This document shows, one piece after another, positions 52,045-61,270 of a stretch of 64,000 nucleotides of DNA. How positions within the stretch are numbered: the first letter of the stretch is position 1; every line of letters starts with the position of its first letter. Source of the DNA: an uncultured Campylobacter sp. Lineage in GTDB: Bacteria; Campylobacterota; Campylobacteria; Campylobacterales; Campylobacteraceae. Position numbers and translations under genes: made by a program. The notes below the pieces were generated by a model that saw only the letters and a list, made by a program, of their open reading frames with translations, made no database searches and was not told the origin of the DNA. The stretch spans positions 1 to 64,000 of the forward strand of contig NZ_CALIAV010000046.1 in the NCBI RefSeq assembly GCF_938045625.1, in the 5' to 3' direction.

Positions 52045-52419
52045 TCAAATCCCCAAATGCCGCTTTAAAATAATCATCGCCGCGATGCTATCTAGCCGTC
52101 CGTCGCGCCTGCCCTCGGCGTAAATTTCGCTCGCCTCAAAGCTACTCATCGCTTCATCCTGATAGACCACCTCGCCGTCAAATTCGAGCAGCGACACGAA
52201 GTGCTCGATCCGCCGCCGCATCTCGTCCTCGCTAGATCCCCCAAGCGGCACGCCCACGACTAACTTTTTTGCCCCGTATTCGCGCAAAACGGTGCTAACG
52301 TCGCGCGCGGCTTGATTGCGATTTTTGCGCAGCACTGGCGTTTGCGGCATCACGGTTTGCCCGACGGCTAGCGCCACGCCGATACGTTTTAGCCCCACGT
52401 CGATGGCCATTATGCTCAT
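52045..52419 (-). CDS. ruvX: Putative pre-16S rRNA nuclease / Holliday junction resolvase (YqgF)
   Basis: A 124-residue RNase H-fold protein. The catalytic acids are seen in MAIDVGLKRIGVAL at the N-terminus, in VVYQDEAMSSFEA near 87 and in a late aspartate (RLDSIAAMIIL). LVVGVPLGGSS matches the family. YqgF processes the 5' end of 16S rRNA in E. coli. The ATG at 52419 has AAAGGA. It is 205 bases after dprA on the same strand; that gap holds no gene. Confidence 0.9.
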   Translation of the reverse strand: MSIMAIDVGLKRIGVALAVGQTVMPQTPVLRKNRNQAARDVSTVLREYGAKKLVVGVPLGGSSEDEMRRRIEHFVSLLEFDGEVVYQDEAMSSFEASEIYAEGRRDGRLDSIAAMIILKRHLGI

Positions 52420-52624
52420 TTTCGTCCTTTAGATTTTCTCAAATTTAGCGATAAATTTGACGGCTGGCAAGCTCAAATTTGATACCCCCGCTACGCCAAA
52501 TTTACATTGCAAAACGTCGCCTGGGCGCATTTGCTACCATTAAGCCGCCAAATTTTACTTCAAATTTTACCGCCGTTTTATCAAAACTCGCGCGGCATAA
52601 ATTTAAACCAAAAGCCGCTAAATT

Positions 52625-53392
52625 TTACTCCGCAAACACCGTAAGCCCCGATATTCGCAGCTTGCCTTCGAGTTCGTATTCGTAAATTTTATCTCCGAAT
52701 TTTGCCAAAGCCGCATCAAGGCTCGCGCCGTTTTTACAAAATTTTATCACCTCGTCCTCTTGCGTGGCTGCGGGTTTGCCGCCGAAACGAAGCGCAAAGG
52801 CGTCAAAATCGTTTATCAAATTTGCCGCGCCGCTAGCTAGTAGCTCGTTCGTCCCGTCGCTCTCGCCTAGGCGCTGAGGCAGCGTAAATATCGGCACGCC
52901 AAGCTCTTTTGCCATGCGCGCGCTTTGCATCGAGCCGCTTTTAGGGTCGGCCTGCGCCACAACTAGAGCCTGCGAGAGCGCGACTACGATACGGTTTCGC
53001 TCCAAAAATCTATAAGCAAGCGGCGGCTCGTCCGGATCGTATTCGCTAAGAGCTAGCGCATTTTGATAGATTTCTTTGATGATTTTGGCGTTACTTGGCG
53101 GATAGATTTTGTTTAGTCCGTTGCCAAAAACCGCGATGGTATGCGGGAAAGCCCCCTTGTGCGCGGCGATATCTACGCCGATGGCCGCACCGCTAACTAC
53201 GCAAACGCCGCTGTTTGCCAGCGTCCTAGCTAGCGCCTCTACGCACTGCCTGGTGTAGGCGCTGGCCTTTCTAGAGCCTACGATTGAGACCATTGGACGC
53301 TCAAGCAGGGCCAAATTTCCCTCGAAATAGAGCTTTGCCGGCGGCTTTTTAAGACGCAAAAGGCCGCTAGGAAGCTCGGCTAAGACGCTCAA
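52625..53392 (-). CDS. dprA: DNA-processing protein DprA
   Basis: Loads RecA on incoming single-stranded DNA during natural transformation. The 255-residue protein consists of the Rossmann-like core, with VSIVGSRKASAYTRQC near 36, VVSGAAIGVDIAAHKGA near 79, FGNGLNKIYPPSNA and FLERNRIVVALSQALVV near 140, and a short winged C-terminus. The longer family form with a SAM domain is absent, as in C. jejuni. It starts at TTG, overlapping the upstream stop as TTGA with AAGGATC before it. It suggests competence, relevant to the AAATTT word finding. Confidence 0.92.
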   Translation of the reverse strand: MSVLAELPSGLLRLKKPPAKLYFEGNLALLERPMVSIVGSRKASAYTRQCVEALARTLANSGVCVVSGAAIGVDIAAHKGAFPHTIAVFGNGLNKIYPPSNAKIIKEIYQNALALSEYDPDEPPLAYRFLERNRIVVALSQALVVAQADPKSGSMQSARMAKELGVPIFTLPQRLGESDGTNELLASGAANLINDFDAFALRFGGKPAATQEDEVIKFCKNGASLDAALAKFGDKIYEYELEGKLRISGLTVFAE

Positions 53393-55026
53393 AAGAGATC
53401 CTTTAGATAAACAACCTCGACCTCTTGTAAGAGCTTGGTGCTTTCTTGCAGGACTTCTAGCGTATTTTTATGCGGATGGCCGATCGCGATGGCGTAGGAG
53501 CGCTTTTTGGCTAACTCGACGGCATATTTTAGCTGCTTTCGCACAGCAGCTTTGGAGCCGTCGTGATCCAAAAACACGTCGCGCGCGATGTATGGCATCG
53601 AGTATTTTTTCGCCGCGCCGTAGACCTTAGTCGGCGAGGTCGTCTTGCTATCGACAAATATCAAATTTTCGTCCCGCACCGCCCGCATCATCCTGTCCAT
53701 CGCGGCCGTATCGCTTGTAAATCGGCTACCCGTGTGGTTGTTGATGTATTTTAGATTTGGAAAGTCTCGCTTTATACTTTGCAGTTTTTTCGCGATCTTT
53801 TCGTAGTCGTCGTTTACAGTAAGAGTGCCGATCTCAGCGCCCTTAAAACCGCCTAGAGCCTGCATAGGCAGGTGGATCATGTAAAAGCCAAAACGCCGCG
53901 CCAAAACAGGCGTCTCGGGGTGGGCGGAAGTAGCTGGGAAAAAGGACGGCGTGAGCTTTAGATTTACCGCTTTTATCGCGTCTGCCTGGTGCTTGTACGC
54001 CACGTCGTCAATGATGATGACTAGGCGCGGTTTGTAGCCGGCTTTTACGGCTGCCTTTACCTCGTTTGTCTCGGTCGCGCTTTTTTTATCCGTCTTTTTT
54101 GTGTCGGCAAATTTGGCCTTTTCGTCCTTTTTAGACTTTTCTTTTTCTATTTTTTCCTGCTCGTTTTGCTCGGTACTTTGCGGCGCATTTTCGGCGTCAA
54201 ATTTTACTTCAACCTGCCCCGCCTGATCGCTTGCGGCATCTTTTGCGTCGCTAAATTCGATATGGATTTTTTCTTTTTTTAGCGCCTGCTCGAGGGAGTT
54301 ATTTTGCGCCTGCGACATAGGCGTATCGTCAAAGATCACGGCTTCGGAATTTGCAAAAATATGCGTTCTTTGAGGTGCTTGCGAGGCGTCAAATTTGACG
54401 GTATCGCCGCTATTTTGCGCGGATTTAGCGAGCTCGTTTTTAGAGCTTAAATTTGACGAATTTAGCTCGCCGACCTTTTTGGCGTTTGCGCCGTCCAGCT
54501 CGGAGGTATCGCGGGAGGCCAAATTTCCGCCTTCAAGCGATTTTATATCTTTGACCGCAGGCGCGCCCTGCACGTTTTTATCAAATTTGGCCTGCTCGTT
54601 TGGCAAATTTTGATCATTTTTTTCTTCAGCTCTAGCTTTTTCGCCGCCGATTTTTATTTTACCTTTAGCATCTGCCTCGTCAAAAAGTGCCTTTATATCG
54701 GTTAAATTTGCTCTTGAGTGCGCGCCCAATGCGGCTTGCGCGTCTTTTATGGTGACTTTTTCAGAGCTGTTTGAGGCTGAAAGGCTTGGTTTGTGGCTTA
54801 AATTTTGCTTTTGCTCGGACTCGCTTTTATCGCCGAAATACCGCTCGATTTTAGCTATCAACGCATTGTCGCTTTTAACCTTTACCCTGACGTCTAGCAT
54901 ATAAAATGCCCCGACGAGCAAGATACAGGCGATGAGAAAAACGGAAAGTAGTAGCTTTAGTCCGCCGCGCGAGCGCCCCTTTTTGGAGCGCCTTTTCGCG
55001 GCTTTTTTTCTAGGTTTCGAGTTCAA
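53389..55026 (-). CDS. Divergent polysaccharide deacetylase (DUF610/YibQ type) with long linker
   Basis: A 545-residue protein. Residues 1-25 are very basic, followed by a membrane anchor (about 26-46). The catalytic-fold domain occupies about 330-545: RLVIIIDDVAYKH, then FYMIHLPMQALGG, YINNHTGSRFT and AIAIGHPHKNTLEVL, the metal and acid motifs of the family. The 280 residues between are low-complexity and charged, with repeated VKFDA/FDENV-like units, much longer than usual. Product is probably envelope-anchored, acting on cell-wall or surface polysaccharide. The start is TTG directly after the ilvC stop; no strong binding site is seen. Order ilvC-deacetylase-dprA is conserved in C. jejuni. 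Confidence 0.88.
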   Translation of the reverse strand: MNSKPRKKAAKRRSKKGRSRGGLKLLLSVFLIACILLVGAFYMLDVRVKVKSDNALIAKIERYFGDKSESEQKQNLSHKPSLSASNSSEKVTIKDAQAALGAHSRANLTDIKALFDEADAKGKIKIGGEKARAEEKNDQNLPNEQAKFDKNVQGAPAVKDIKSLEGGNLASRDTSELDGANAKKVGELNSSNLSSKNELAKSAQNSGDTVKFDASQAPQRTHIFANSEAVIFDDTPMSQAQNNSLEQALKKEKIHIEFSDAKDAASDQAGQVEVKFDAENAPQSTEQNEQEKIEKEKSKKDEKAKFADTKKTDKKSATETNEVKAAVKAGYKPRLVIIIDDVAYKHQADAIKAVNLKLTPSFFPATSAHPETPVLARRFGFYMIHLPMQALGGFKGAEIGTLTVNDDYEKIAKKLQSIKRDFPNLKYINNHTGSRFTSDTAAMDRMMRAVRDENLIFVDSKTTSPTKVYGAAKKYSMPYIARDVFLDHDGSKAAVRKQLKYAVELAKKRSYAIAIGHPHKNTLEVLQESTKLLQEVEVVYLKDLF

Positions 55027-56049
55027 TTAATTTTTGCTTTGATCGATGAGTTTGCCCGAGCTGATCCAAGGCATCATGGAGCGTAGTTTTTTGCCGGTTT
55101 GATTTAGCAGACTTCTCTCGGCGATGCCGCGCTCTGCGTTCATGCGCACGTATCCGGCCTTGCGCTCGAGGATGAAGTCTTTTGCAAATTTACCGTTTTG
55201 GATCTCTTTTAGGATTTCTTTCATTGCTTTTTTGCTGTCTTCGCCGATAACGCGCGGACCGCTCACGTAGTCGCCGTACTCTGCGGTGTTTGAGATAGAG
55301 TAGCGCATATCCGCCATACCGCCTTGATACATTAGATCCACGATTAGTTTTAGCTCATGCAAACACTCAAAATACGCCATCTCAGGCTCATATCCTGCAT
55401 CTACCAGCGTCTCAAAGCCTGCGTTTACTAGCGCGCAAAGTCCGCCGCAAAGTACAGCCTGCTCGCCGAAAAGATCGGTCTCGGTTTCGTCTTTAAAGGT
55501 TGTCTCTATAATGCCCGTTCTACCGCCGCCAATCGCGCTAGCGTAGCTTAGAGCTAGCTCTTTAGCCTTTCCGCTTGCGTTTTGTTCTACGGCGATTAGA
55601 TCAGGGATGCCGCCGCCTCGGACAAATTCGCTTCTTACGGTGTGGCCAGGCGCTTTTGGGGCGATCATGATAACGTCGATGCCTTCAGGAGCTTTGATCT
55701 GTCCAAAATGCACGTTAAAGCCGTGTCCAAAAGCTATCGCGTCGCCGTCGTTTAAATTTGGCTTTATATCTCGCTCGAAAATTTCAGCTTGAAGCTCATC
55801 CGGAGTCAGTATCATTATGACGTTTGCAACCTTTGCCGCTTCGGCTACGGTTTTTACCTCAAAGCCCTTTGCTTCGGCTTTTGCCCAACTTTTACCGCCC
55901 TTTGCTAGACCTACGATCACCTTTACGCCGCTGTCGCGCAAATTTTCAGCGTGCGCGTGTCCTTGCGAGCCAAAACCTATCATCGCTACGGTTTTGCTTC
56001 TAATCAAGCTCAAATCGCAATCTTTGTCATAGTAAATACTTACAGCCAT
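55027..56049 (-). CDS. ilvC: Ketol-acid reductoisomerase
   Basis: Converts acetolactate to dihydroxyisovalerate with NADPH in valine and isoleucine synthesis. The 340-residue class I enzyme has the dinucleotide motif MIGFGSQGHAHAENL near residue 23, APKAPGHTVRSEF near 133 and the metal-site motifs DLFGEQAVLCGG near 192 and ECLHELKLIVDLMY near 228. AGGAGA precedes the ATG at 56049. The divergent HDOD gene starts 136 bases away. Confidence 0.97.
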   Translation of the reverse strand: MAVSIYYDKDCDLSLIRSKTVAMIGFGSQGHAHAENLRDSGVKVIVGLAKGGKSWAKAEAKGFEVKTVAEAAKVANVIMILTPDELQAEIFERDIKPNLNDGDAIAFGHGFNVHFGQIKAPEGIDVIMIAPKAPGHTVRSEFVRGGGIPDLIAVEQNASGKAKELALSYASAIGGGRTGIIETTFKDETETDLFGEQAVLCGGLCALVNAGFETLVDAGYEPEMAYFECLHELKLIVDLMYQGGMADMRYSISNTAEYGDYVSGPRVIGEDSKKAMKEILKEIQNGKFAKDFILERKAGYVRMNAERGIAERSLLNQTGKKLRSMMPWISSGKLIDQSKN

Positions 56050-56185
56050 ATTCTCTCCTCTTAAAAAATTTGTGAGATTATACTATTTAGTCGCTAAAAT
56101 AAGCTTAACATATGTATTTAAGTTTTTTAAAAAGCCTTTTAGTGTAGAATTGTCACTTACGAAATCTCGATGCAAAGTGTAAAAA

Positions 56186-57004
56186 ATGAATGAATCAATT
56201 TATAAACATATAAAGGCTCTTCCGCCGCTTGACGATACGATAATAAAAATTCAAACCGTTTGCTCAGACGACAATAGTTCGCTTAACGACCTATCTCAAA
56301 TAGTCGAAAAAGACCCGATGTTAACGGCAAATATACTACGCTCGGCAAACTCCCCGCTTTATGGATTTAGCAGAGAGATTACTACGATATCAAGAGCCGT
56401 TACGCTGTTTGGTATGGCGACCATACGCGGATTTGCTCTATCGAGCGCGGTTAAAAAAAGCTTTAAGATAAATTTAGATCCATACGGTATCACCAGTCAA
56501 GATTTTTTAAATATTTCTATAATGCAAAATGCTCTAATGTATAACTGGTATTCAAAAATCAACGCTAGCGAGCTTACCGTTTTAAGCCCCGCCTCGTTTA
56601 TGCTAGAAGTGGGTAAAATCGTCATCTCAAACGAGCTAAATGAAACAGGCAAAGCTGACGATTTTAAGGCAAAATTAAAAAATATTTCAAGCCCTTTTGA
56701 TTTATCTGAGCTAGAAAACGAGATCGTCGGCATCTCTAACGAAACCGTAACGGCTAAAATTTTCGAACAATGGAACCTTGAGCCTGAGCTTGTCGACGCG
56801 ATTTTGTATTCAAACAACCCGGATGATGCGCCTGAACACATAAAAAACTACTCAAAAGCACTTAAAGTCGTAAAAAATGCTGTCAATATCTTCAACCAAC
56901 TAAACGACGACAATCTGCAAAATACGTTAATGTGCCTCGACGAATACGGCTTTGCGCAAGATAAATTCCTAGAAGCCGTCGCAAAAGTCAAAGCGAATTT
57001 GTGA
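56186..57004 (+). CDS. HDOD domain protein
   Basis: A 272-residue protein whose N-terminal 200 residues form an HDOD domain. It has LPPLDDTIIKIQ, VEKDPMLTANILRSANSPLYG, ISRAVTLFGMATIRGFAL and AIL/SNNP-type ends. HDOD proteins are regulators related to HD phosphohydrolases but lacking the metal residues; here the HD pair is absent as expected. Its target is unknown. It overlaps rnr by GTGA, so it may influence or share regulation with RNase R. Confidence 0.88.
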   Translation: MNESIYKHIKALPPLDDTIIKIQTVCSDDNSSLNDLSQIVEKDPMLTANILRSANSPLYGFSREITTISRAVTLFGMATIRGFALSSAVKKSFKINLDPYGITSQDFLNISIMQNALMYNWYSKINASELTVLSPASFMLEVGKIVISNELNETGKADDFKAKLKNISSPFDLSELENEIVGISNETVTAKIFEQWNLEPELVDAILYSNNPDDAPEHIKNYSKALKVVKNAVNIFNQLNDDNLQNTLMCLDEYGFAQDKFLEAVAKVKANL

Positions 57005-58923
57005 AAGAATTTTTAACAAAACTACTTAACGGAGTGAGCGAAAAGGAAGTCGCCTCTTCCGATAAAGAAATCCTACGAAATTTACTAAATTTAAACGCCG
57101 CAAGCCAGCACAAAGATCGTTACTACCTAAATAACGGTTTTGTCTGTGGCAAACTCGATATAAGCGCAAACGGCACGGGCTTTTTGGCGCCCTACGACAA
57201 ACGCTTTAAGCAAGATATAATAATAGAAAACAAAAATTTAAACACCTCGCACTACGGCGATATCGTGCTGGCAAAACTCCTGCCACTAAAGAAAAAACGT
57301 CAAAGCGCCAAGGTCGTGATGACGCTAAAACTCGCCAACGAAACGAGCGTAGTCTACACCAAACAAATAGGCTCTGTAATCCTTGGCGTAAATGTAAAAA
57401 CTGCGCTTAGCTCGCCACTAAAAGCCTCGCAAAAATCGCTAAAAATGCTGCCGCCCGGCACTCTACTAAAAATCGGCAACCTAAACAACGAAATAGTCGA
57501 GGTTATCGGCAACATAAACGACCCGCTCAGCGACGAAAAAATCTCGCTCGCCGTCTTTAATAAAAACGATGAATTTAGCGAGGAATGCGAAGCTGAAGCG
57601 ATCGCATGGGGCGACGAGGTCGATCCTGCGATGTACCCACAAAGGGTAGATTTAAGGGAGCTAGCCTTTTGCACGATCGATCCCGTCGATGCTAAGGACT
57701 TTGACGACGCGATATATTTTGACGAGAAAAAACGCGAAATTTACGTCGCGATCGCCGATGTGAGCGAATACGTCACCCCCTACTCTCCGATAGACGCCGA
57801 GGCTAAAACACGTGGATTTTCTATATATTTTCCGCACAAAGCCGTGCCGATGCTACCGCGAAATTTGAGCGAAAATATCTGTTCGCTAAAGCCAAATACC
57901 GCGCGCCTTGCATTTTGTTTCAAAATCACGCTAGGCGAAGAGGGCGAAGTCGCAAAAGAAGAGCTCTTAGAAGCTGTTATCGTCTCAAAAAGACGCTTTA
58001 ACTACGACGAAGTCGATCAAATTTTACGCGGCGAACGCGAAGACGAGGCCGGCTGGATCAAGCCCCTTTTCGCGCTTACCTCACGCCTGCGGAAAAAACG
58101 CCTAAAAAACGCGTTTGACTTTAGGACGCAGGAGCTTCGTATGAGCCTTGACGCAGACGGTGGGCTAGCCTCTACGAGATTTGAGACCGATACCGACTCG
58201 CATAGACTCGTCGAGGACTGCATGCTGCTAGCCAACGTCGCGGCGGCAAAACGCATCGGCAAAGGCGTTTTTAGAAATCACGGCTCGCCAGATCTGCGAA
58301 AAATACAAATTTTACTCGAAGACCTCGGAGCTCTGGGCTTTGACTTCGTTTATGAGAGCGATATCGCAAATTTGGTTCGCAAAATCCAGACGCAGGCCAA
58401 CGCCGTAGGCAACCGCGAAGAGATCGACAAACTCATCATAAAATCGCAAAAAAAGGCCGAATACGGCGCGCAAAATTTAGGTCACTTCGGACTGGGATTT
58501 GAGCGTTACACGCACTTTACGAGCCCGATCCGCCGCTACTCCGATCTCACGCTACACCGCCTTTTAAAGGCCAAGTTGCGCAACGACGAGAAATTTTTCA
58601 ACTACTTGCTTTTAAATATCGAAGCGACTTGCTCAAATTTAAGCGAACTCGAGCGCGAAGCCGACAGGGTCGCGTTTGACTTTATGGATAGGAAATTCGC
58701 GCGCTGGGCGAAACAGCGCATCGGACAGCGATTTAACGCCTATATCAGCGAAAATCAAAACGTCGCAGTCGCCAGACTAGATGACGAGATAAAGGGCGCT
58801 AGGATATTTTTGGGCGCGTACGGCATAAATTTGCTACAAAAAGTCATCGTCGAAATCACGGACGCAAATATCGCGACGGCCGAGATTTTCGGCAAAGTCG
58901 TAAAGAAAATAATAGATGTATAG
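57001..58923 (+). CDS. rnr: Ribonuclease R-family exoribonuclease
   Basis: A 640-residue 3'-5' exoribonuclease. The N-terminus has a cold-shock-like domain (about 45-130), and the RNB catalytic domain starts near 205 with the metal motif DPVDAKDFDDAIYFD, then IADVSEYV, SIYFPHKAVPMLPRNLSENI and FTSPIRRYSDLTLHRLL. A short C-terminal S1-like part ends the protein. It is shorter than the 800-residue E. coli enzyme, as usual in Campylobacter. It starts at GTG overlapping the HDOD gene and its end overlaps holA by 8 bases. Confidence 0.93.
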   Translation: MKEFLTKLLNGVSEKEVASSDKEILRNLLNLNAASQHKDRYYLNNGFVCGKLDISANGTGFLAPYDKRFKQDIIIENKNLNTSHYGDIVLAKLLPLKKKRQSAKVVMTLKLANETSVVYTKQIGSVILGVNVKTALSSPLKASQKSLKMLPPGTLLKIGNLNNEIVEVIGNINDPLSDEKISLAVFNKNDEFSEECEAEAIAWGDEVDPAMYPQRVDLRELAFCTIDPVDAKDFDDAIYFDEKKREIYVAIADVSEYVTPYSPIDAEAKTRGFSIYFPHKAVPMLPRNLSENICSLKPNTARLAFCFKITLGEEGEVAKEELLEAVIVSKRRFNYDEVDQILRGEREDEAGWIKPLFALTSRLRKKRLKNAFDFRTQELRMSLDADGGLASTRFETDTDSHRLVEDCMLLANVAAAKRIGKGVFRNHGSPDLRKIQILLEDLGALGFDFVYESDIANLVRKIQTQANAVGNREEIDKLIIKSQKKAEYGAQNLGHFGLGFERYTHFTSPIRRYSDLTLHRLLKAKLRNDEKFFNYLLLNIEATCSNLSELEREADRVAFDFMDRKFARWAKQRIGQRFNAYISENQNVAVARLDDEIKGARIFLGAYGINLLQKVIVEITDANIATAEIFGKVVKKIIDV

Positions 58924-59902
58924 AAAAGAACTAGAAGCCGCGCTAAATTCGGCTAAATTTCCAAATTATTTTTTGCTTTACGGCGCGGACGAATACCAAA
59001 TCGAGCTTTTTGCAAAGGAAATTTTAGCCAAATTTAAAGATTTCGAAATTTTGAGCCTTTACTACGACGAGTACGATTTTGACGCTGCACGAGCGCATCT
59101 TTGCGAGCCTTCGCTTTTTGGCGGCAGTCCGCTTTTGCACGTAAAAAGCGACAAAAAAATCCCCGCAAAAGAGCTAAAAATCCTGATAGAAGGTTGCAAA
59201 AACGGCGGCGCATTCGTTTTCGAGCTTTTTGAGCCCGATGCTAAAGCCGTTTTTGATACGCAAAAGGCTTTCGGGGTAAATTTTGCGAGATTTTTTAAAG
59301 CCGGCTCGCCCGAAGAAGCCGTAAATTTGCTCGGCAGGCAAGCTGCTAAAATGAGCCTAAACATCACGAAAAACGCGCTTTTTGAACTCTACCGTATACA
59401 TAATGAAAATCTATATCTGGCTGCAAACGAACTAAACAAACTAGCCTCTCTAAACGAACCCATAAACGAAAATATCGTGAGAAGCTTGGTTTTTTCGCTC
59501 TCAAGCGTGAGTTTTGACGATTTTTTCGATAAATTTATCGCGCTAAAAGATATCAGGGCCGATTTTTTCTCCTGCGCAGATGATGGAAATTTTAATGAAA
59601 TTTTGTTTATTAACTCACTTTACCGCGCGTTTTTTAGACTTTTTAAACTGCATGCAGGTATCAAAATAACGGGCAAATTTGACATCAAAGAAACACTCGG
59701 CTATGCACCGCCACCAAACGTCGCAAATGAACTAAAAAGGCAGTGCCTGGCTGTAAATTTAAAAGCGTATAGGGAAATTTTTATCGCATTAAATTTGGCA
59801 GAATTTGAACTAAAAACAAACTCCCCGCTCGATAAAAAAACCTTTCTACTCTCCTGCGTGCTCGGCCTACAAAATCTTATCGGCAAAAACAGCAAATATT
59901 AA
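58916..59902 (+). CDS. holA: DNA polymerase III delta subunit
   Basis: A 328-residue clamp-loader subunit that opens the sliding clamp. It begins with YRKELEAALNSAKFPNYFLLYG, in which FLLYGADEYQIE matches the family's degenerate P-loop region, then SLFGGSPLLHV, an insertion, and the helical collar domain with ENLYLAANELNKLASL and PPPNVANELKRQC. The order rnr-holA is as in C. jejuni; the delta' gene holB is at 37853. Confidence 0.9.
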   Translation: MYRKELEAALNSAKFPNYFLLYGADEYQIELFAKEILAKFKDFEILSLYYDEYDFDAARAHLCEPSLFGGSPLLHVKSDKKIPAKELKILIEGCKNGGAFVFELFEPDAKAVFDTQKAFGVNFARFFKAGSPEEAVNLLGRQAAKMSLNITKNALFELYRIHNENLYLAANELNKLASLNEPINENIVRSLVFSLSSVSFDDFFDKFIALKDIRADFFSCADDGNFNEILFINSLYRAFFRLFKLHAGIKITGKFDIKETLGYAPPPNVANELKRQCLAVNLKAYREIFIALNLAEFELKTNSPLDKKTFLLSCVLGLQNLIGKNSKY

Positions 59903-59921
59903 GTAAAAAAAAGATAAAATC

Positions 59922-59971
59922 AGCTCTTGTCGAAAGACTTCCTTGCCCGTTTGCAACCGTGCAAGCGAGCT
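59922..59971 (+). promoter_or_regulatory. Possible structured leader of rpsF (S6:S18-type)
   Basis: The outer stem AGCTC/GAGCT (59922-59926, 59967-59971) encloses a GTC-GAAA-GAC hairpin and a second hairpin CTTGC/GCAAG (59942-59946, 59961-59965) whose loop contains CCG twice. Leaders of rpsF often carry an S6:S18-binding element with a CCG box, which this recalls. A -10-like TAAAAT lies at 59915-59920; a start just after it would cut the outer stem, which lowers my confidence. Confidence 0.35.
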
Positions 59972-59992
59972 TAATACCCACAAGGAGAATCA

Positions 59993-60379
59993 ATGAAGCA
60001 CTACGAGCTTTTATTCATTTTGAAGCCTACTTTGACGGAAGAAGAAGTAAGCGCAAAAGTTGATTTCGTTAAAGAAATCCTAACCAAAAACGGCGCAAAT
60101 ATCGCGTCTGTTCAGTCTATGGGCACTAGAAAACTAGCCTATACCGTGAAAAAATACGAGCGCGGAACTTATTTCGTCGTGTATTTCGAAGCTCCGACAC
60201 AAGCTATCGCAGAAGTCGAGCGTATCATAAGAATCACCGAAGAGATCATCAAATTCTTAACGGTCAAATTTGAAAACAAAAAAGAGATCGCCGCTTGGGA
60301 AAAGATGAGCAAGGGCATCAAACTAAACAAAAAAGAACCGAAAGTCAAAGCAGAAGAAGCTCCAGCAACGCAAGAATAA
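59993..60379 (+). CDS. rpsF: 30S ribosomal protein S6
   Basis: A 128-residue S6 protein with a ferredoxin-like fold: MKHYELLFILKPTLTEEEV at the start, MGTRKLAYTVKKYERGTYFVVYF in the centre and RIIRITEEIIKFLTVK after it. The C-terminal 30 residues are a charged tail rich in Lys and Glu, as in other Campylobacter. Its partner S18 is encoded two genes on. AAGGAGAA precedes the ATG. Confidence 0.97.
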   Translation: MKHYELLFILKPTLTEEEVSAKVDFVKEILTKNGANIASVQSMGTRKLAYTVKKYERGTYFVVYFEAPTQAIAEVERIIRITEEIIKFLTVKFENKKEIAAWEKMSKGIKLNKKEPKVKAEEAPATQE

Positions 60380-60388
60380 GGACGAAAA

Positions 60389-60964
60389 ATGTTTAATAGA
60401 GTCGTTTTGGTAGGAAATTTAACACGAGATATCGAGCTTAGATATACGACTGCGGGCGCAGCCATAGGCAACAGCGCCATCGCCGTAACGAGAAAATTTA
60501 ATGTAAACGGTGAAAAACGCGAAGAAACGTGCTTTATAGACATAACATTTTTCGGAAAACAAGCGGAAATAGCAAACCAATATCTTTCCAAAGGCTCAAA
60601 GCTTCTAGTCGAGGGCCGCTTAAAATTCGACCAATGGACAGACAACAACGGACAAAACAGAAGCAAACACACGATCAGCGTGGAAAATATGGAGATGCTA
60701 GGCGGACAGCAACAAGGCGGATACAATCAAAATAGTAATCAAGGCTATCAGCAAGGCGGTTACCAAAATAACGGCTACGGCGGCTATCAAGGTGGACAAA
60801 ATCAGCAAAATAGCTACGCTCAAAGCGGCGCGCAAAGGCAAAATTTTAATAAACCGCAACAACAAAAGCAACAGCCAAAAGAAGAATACTATGGCGATAA
60901 TGTCCGAGAAATAGATATAGATGCCGACAAATACGATGACGGCGATGAAACGATACCATTTTAA
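60389..60964 (+). CDS. ssb: Single-stranded DNA-binding protein
   Basis: A 191-residue SSB. The OB fold (1-105) shows FNRVVLVGNLTRDIELRYT, the EETCFIDITFFGKQAEIANQYL segment and LLVEGRLKFDQW. A flexible Gln/Gly/Tyr-rich linker (110-170) follows, with repeated YQQGGY-type units, and the acidic tip DDGDETIPF binds replication and repair partners. It lies 9 bases after rpsF and 14 before rpsR, the common arrangement. Confidence 0.97.
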   Translation: MFNRVVLVGNLTRDIELRYTTAGAAIGNSAIAVTRKFNVNGEKREETCFIDITFFGKQAEIANQYLSKGSKLLVEGRLKFDQWTDNNGQNRSKHTISVENMEMLGGQQQGGYNQNSNQGYQQGGYQNNGYGGYQGGQNQQNSYAQSGAQRQNFNKPQQQKQQPKEEYYGDNVREIDIDADKYDDGDETIPF

Positions 60965-60978
60965 TTAAGGAAAAAACA

Positions 60979-61239
60979 ATGGCTGAAAAAAGAAAATATT
61001 CACGCAAATACTGCAAATTTACGGAAGCAAAGATAGAATTTATCGACTATAAAGATACTTCACTTTTAAAGTACTGCTTATCAGAGAGATTTAAAATCAT
61101 GCCAAGACGCCTAACTGGCACTTCTAAAAAATATCAAGAGATGGTAGAGAAGGCTATCAAGCGCGCTCGCCAAGCAGCATTGATACCTTACGTAGTCGAT
61201 CGCGATAACGTAGTGACCAACCCTTTTGAGGGACTATAA
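60979..61239 (+). CDS. rpsR: 30S ribosomal protein S18
   Basis: An 86-residue S18 that pairs with S6 in the small subunit. It has RKYCKFTEAKIEFIDYKDTSLL, RRLTGTSKKYQEMVEKAIKRARQAA and a final ALIPYV segment. The N-terminal cysteine seen in zinc-binding S18 forms is single, so zinc is unlikely. A terminator follows at once. Confidence 0.98.
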   Translation: MAEKRKYSRKYCKFTEAKIEFIDYKDTSLLKYCLSERFKIMPRRLTGTSKKYQEMVEKAIKRARQAALIPYVVDRDNVVTNPFEGL

Positions 61240-61244
61240 TTTTT

Positions 61245-61270
61245 AAGCCCTTTTTTAGGGCTTATCTTTT
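61245..61270 (+). terminator. Rho-independent terminator of rpsF-ssb-rpsR
   Basis: AAGCCC (61245-61250) and GGGCTT (61258-61263) form the stem with a 7-base T-rich loop and ATCTTTTC follows. It starts 6 bases after the rpsR stop. Confidence 0.85.
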
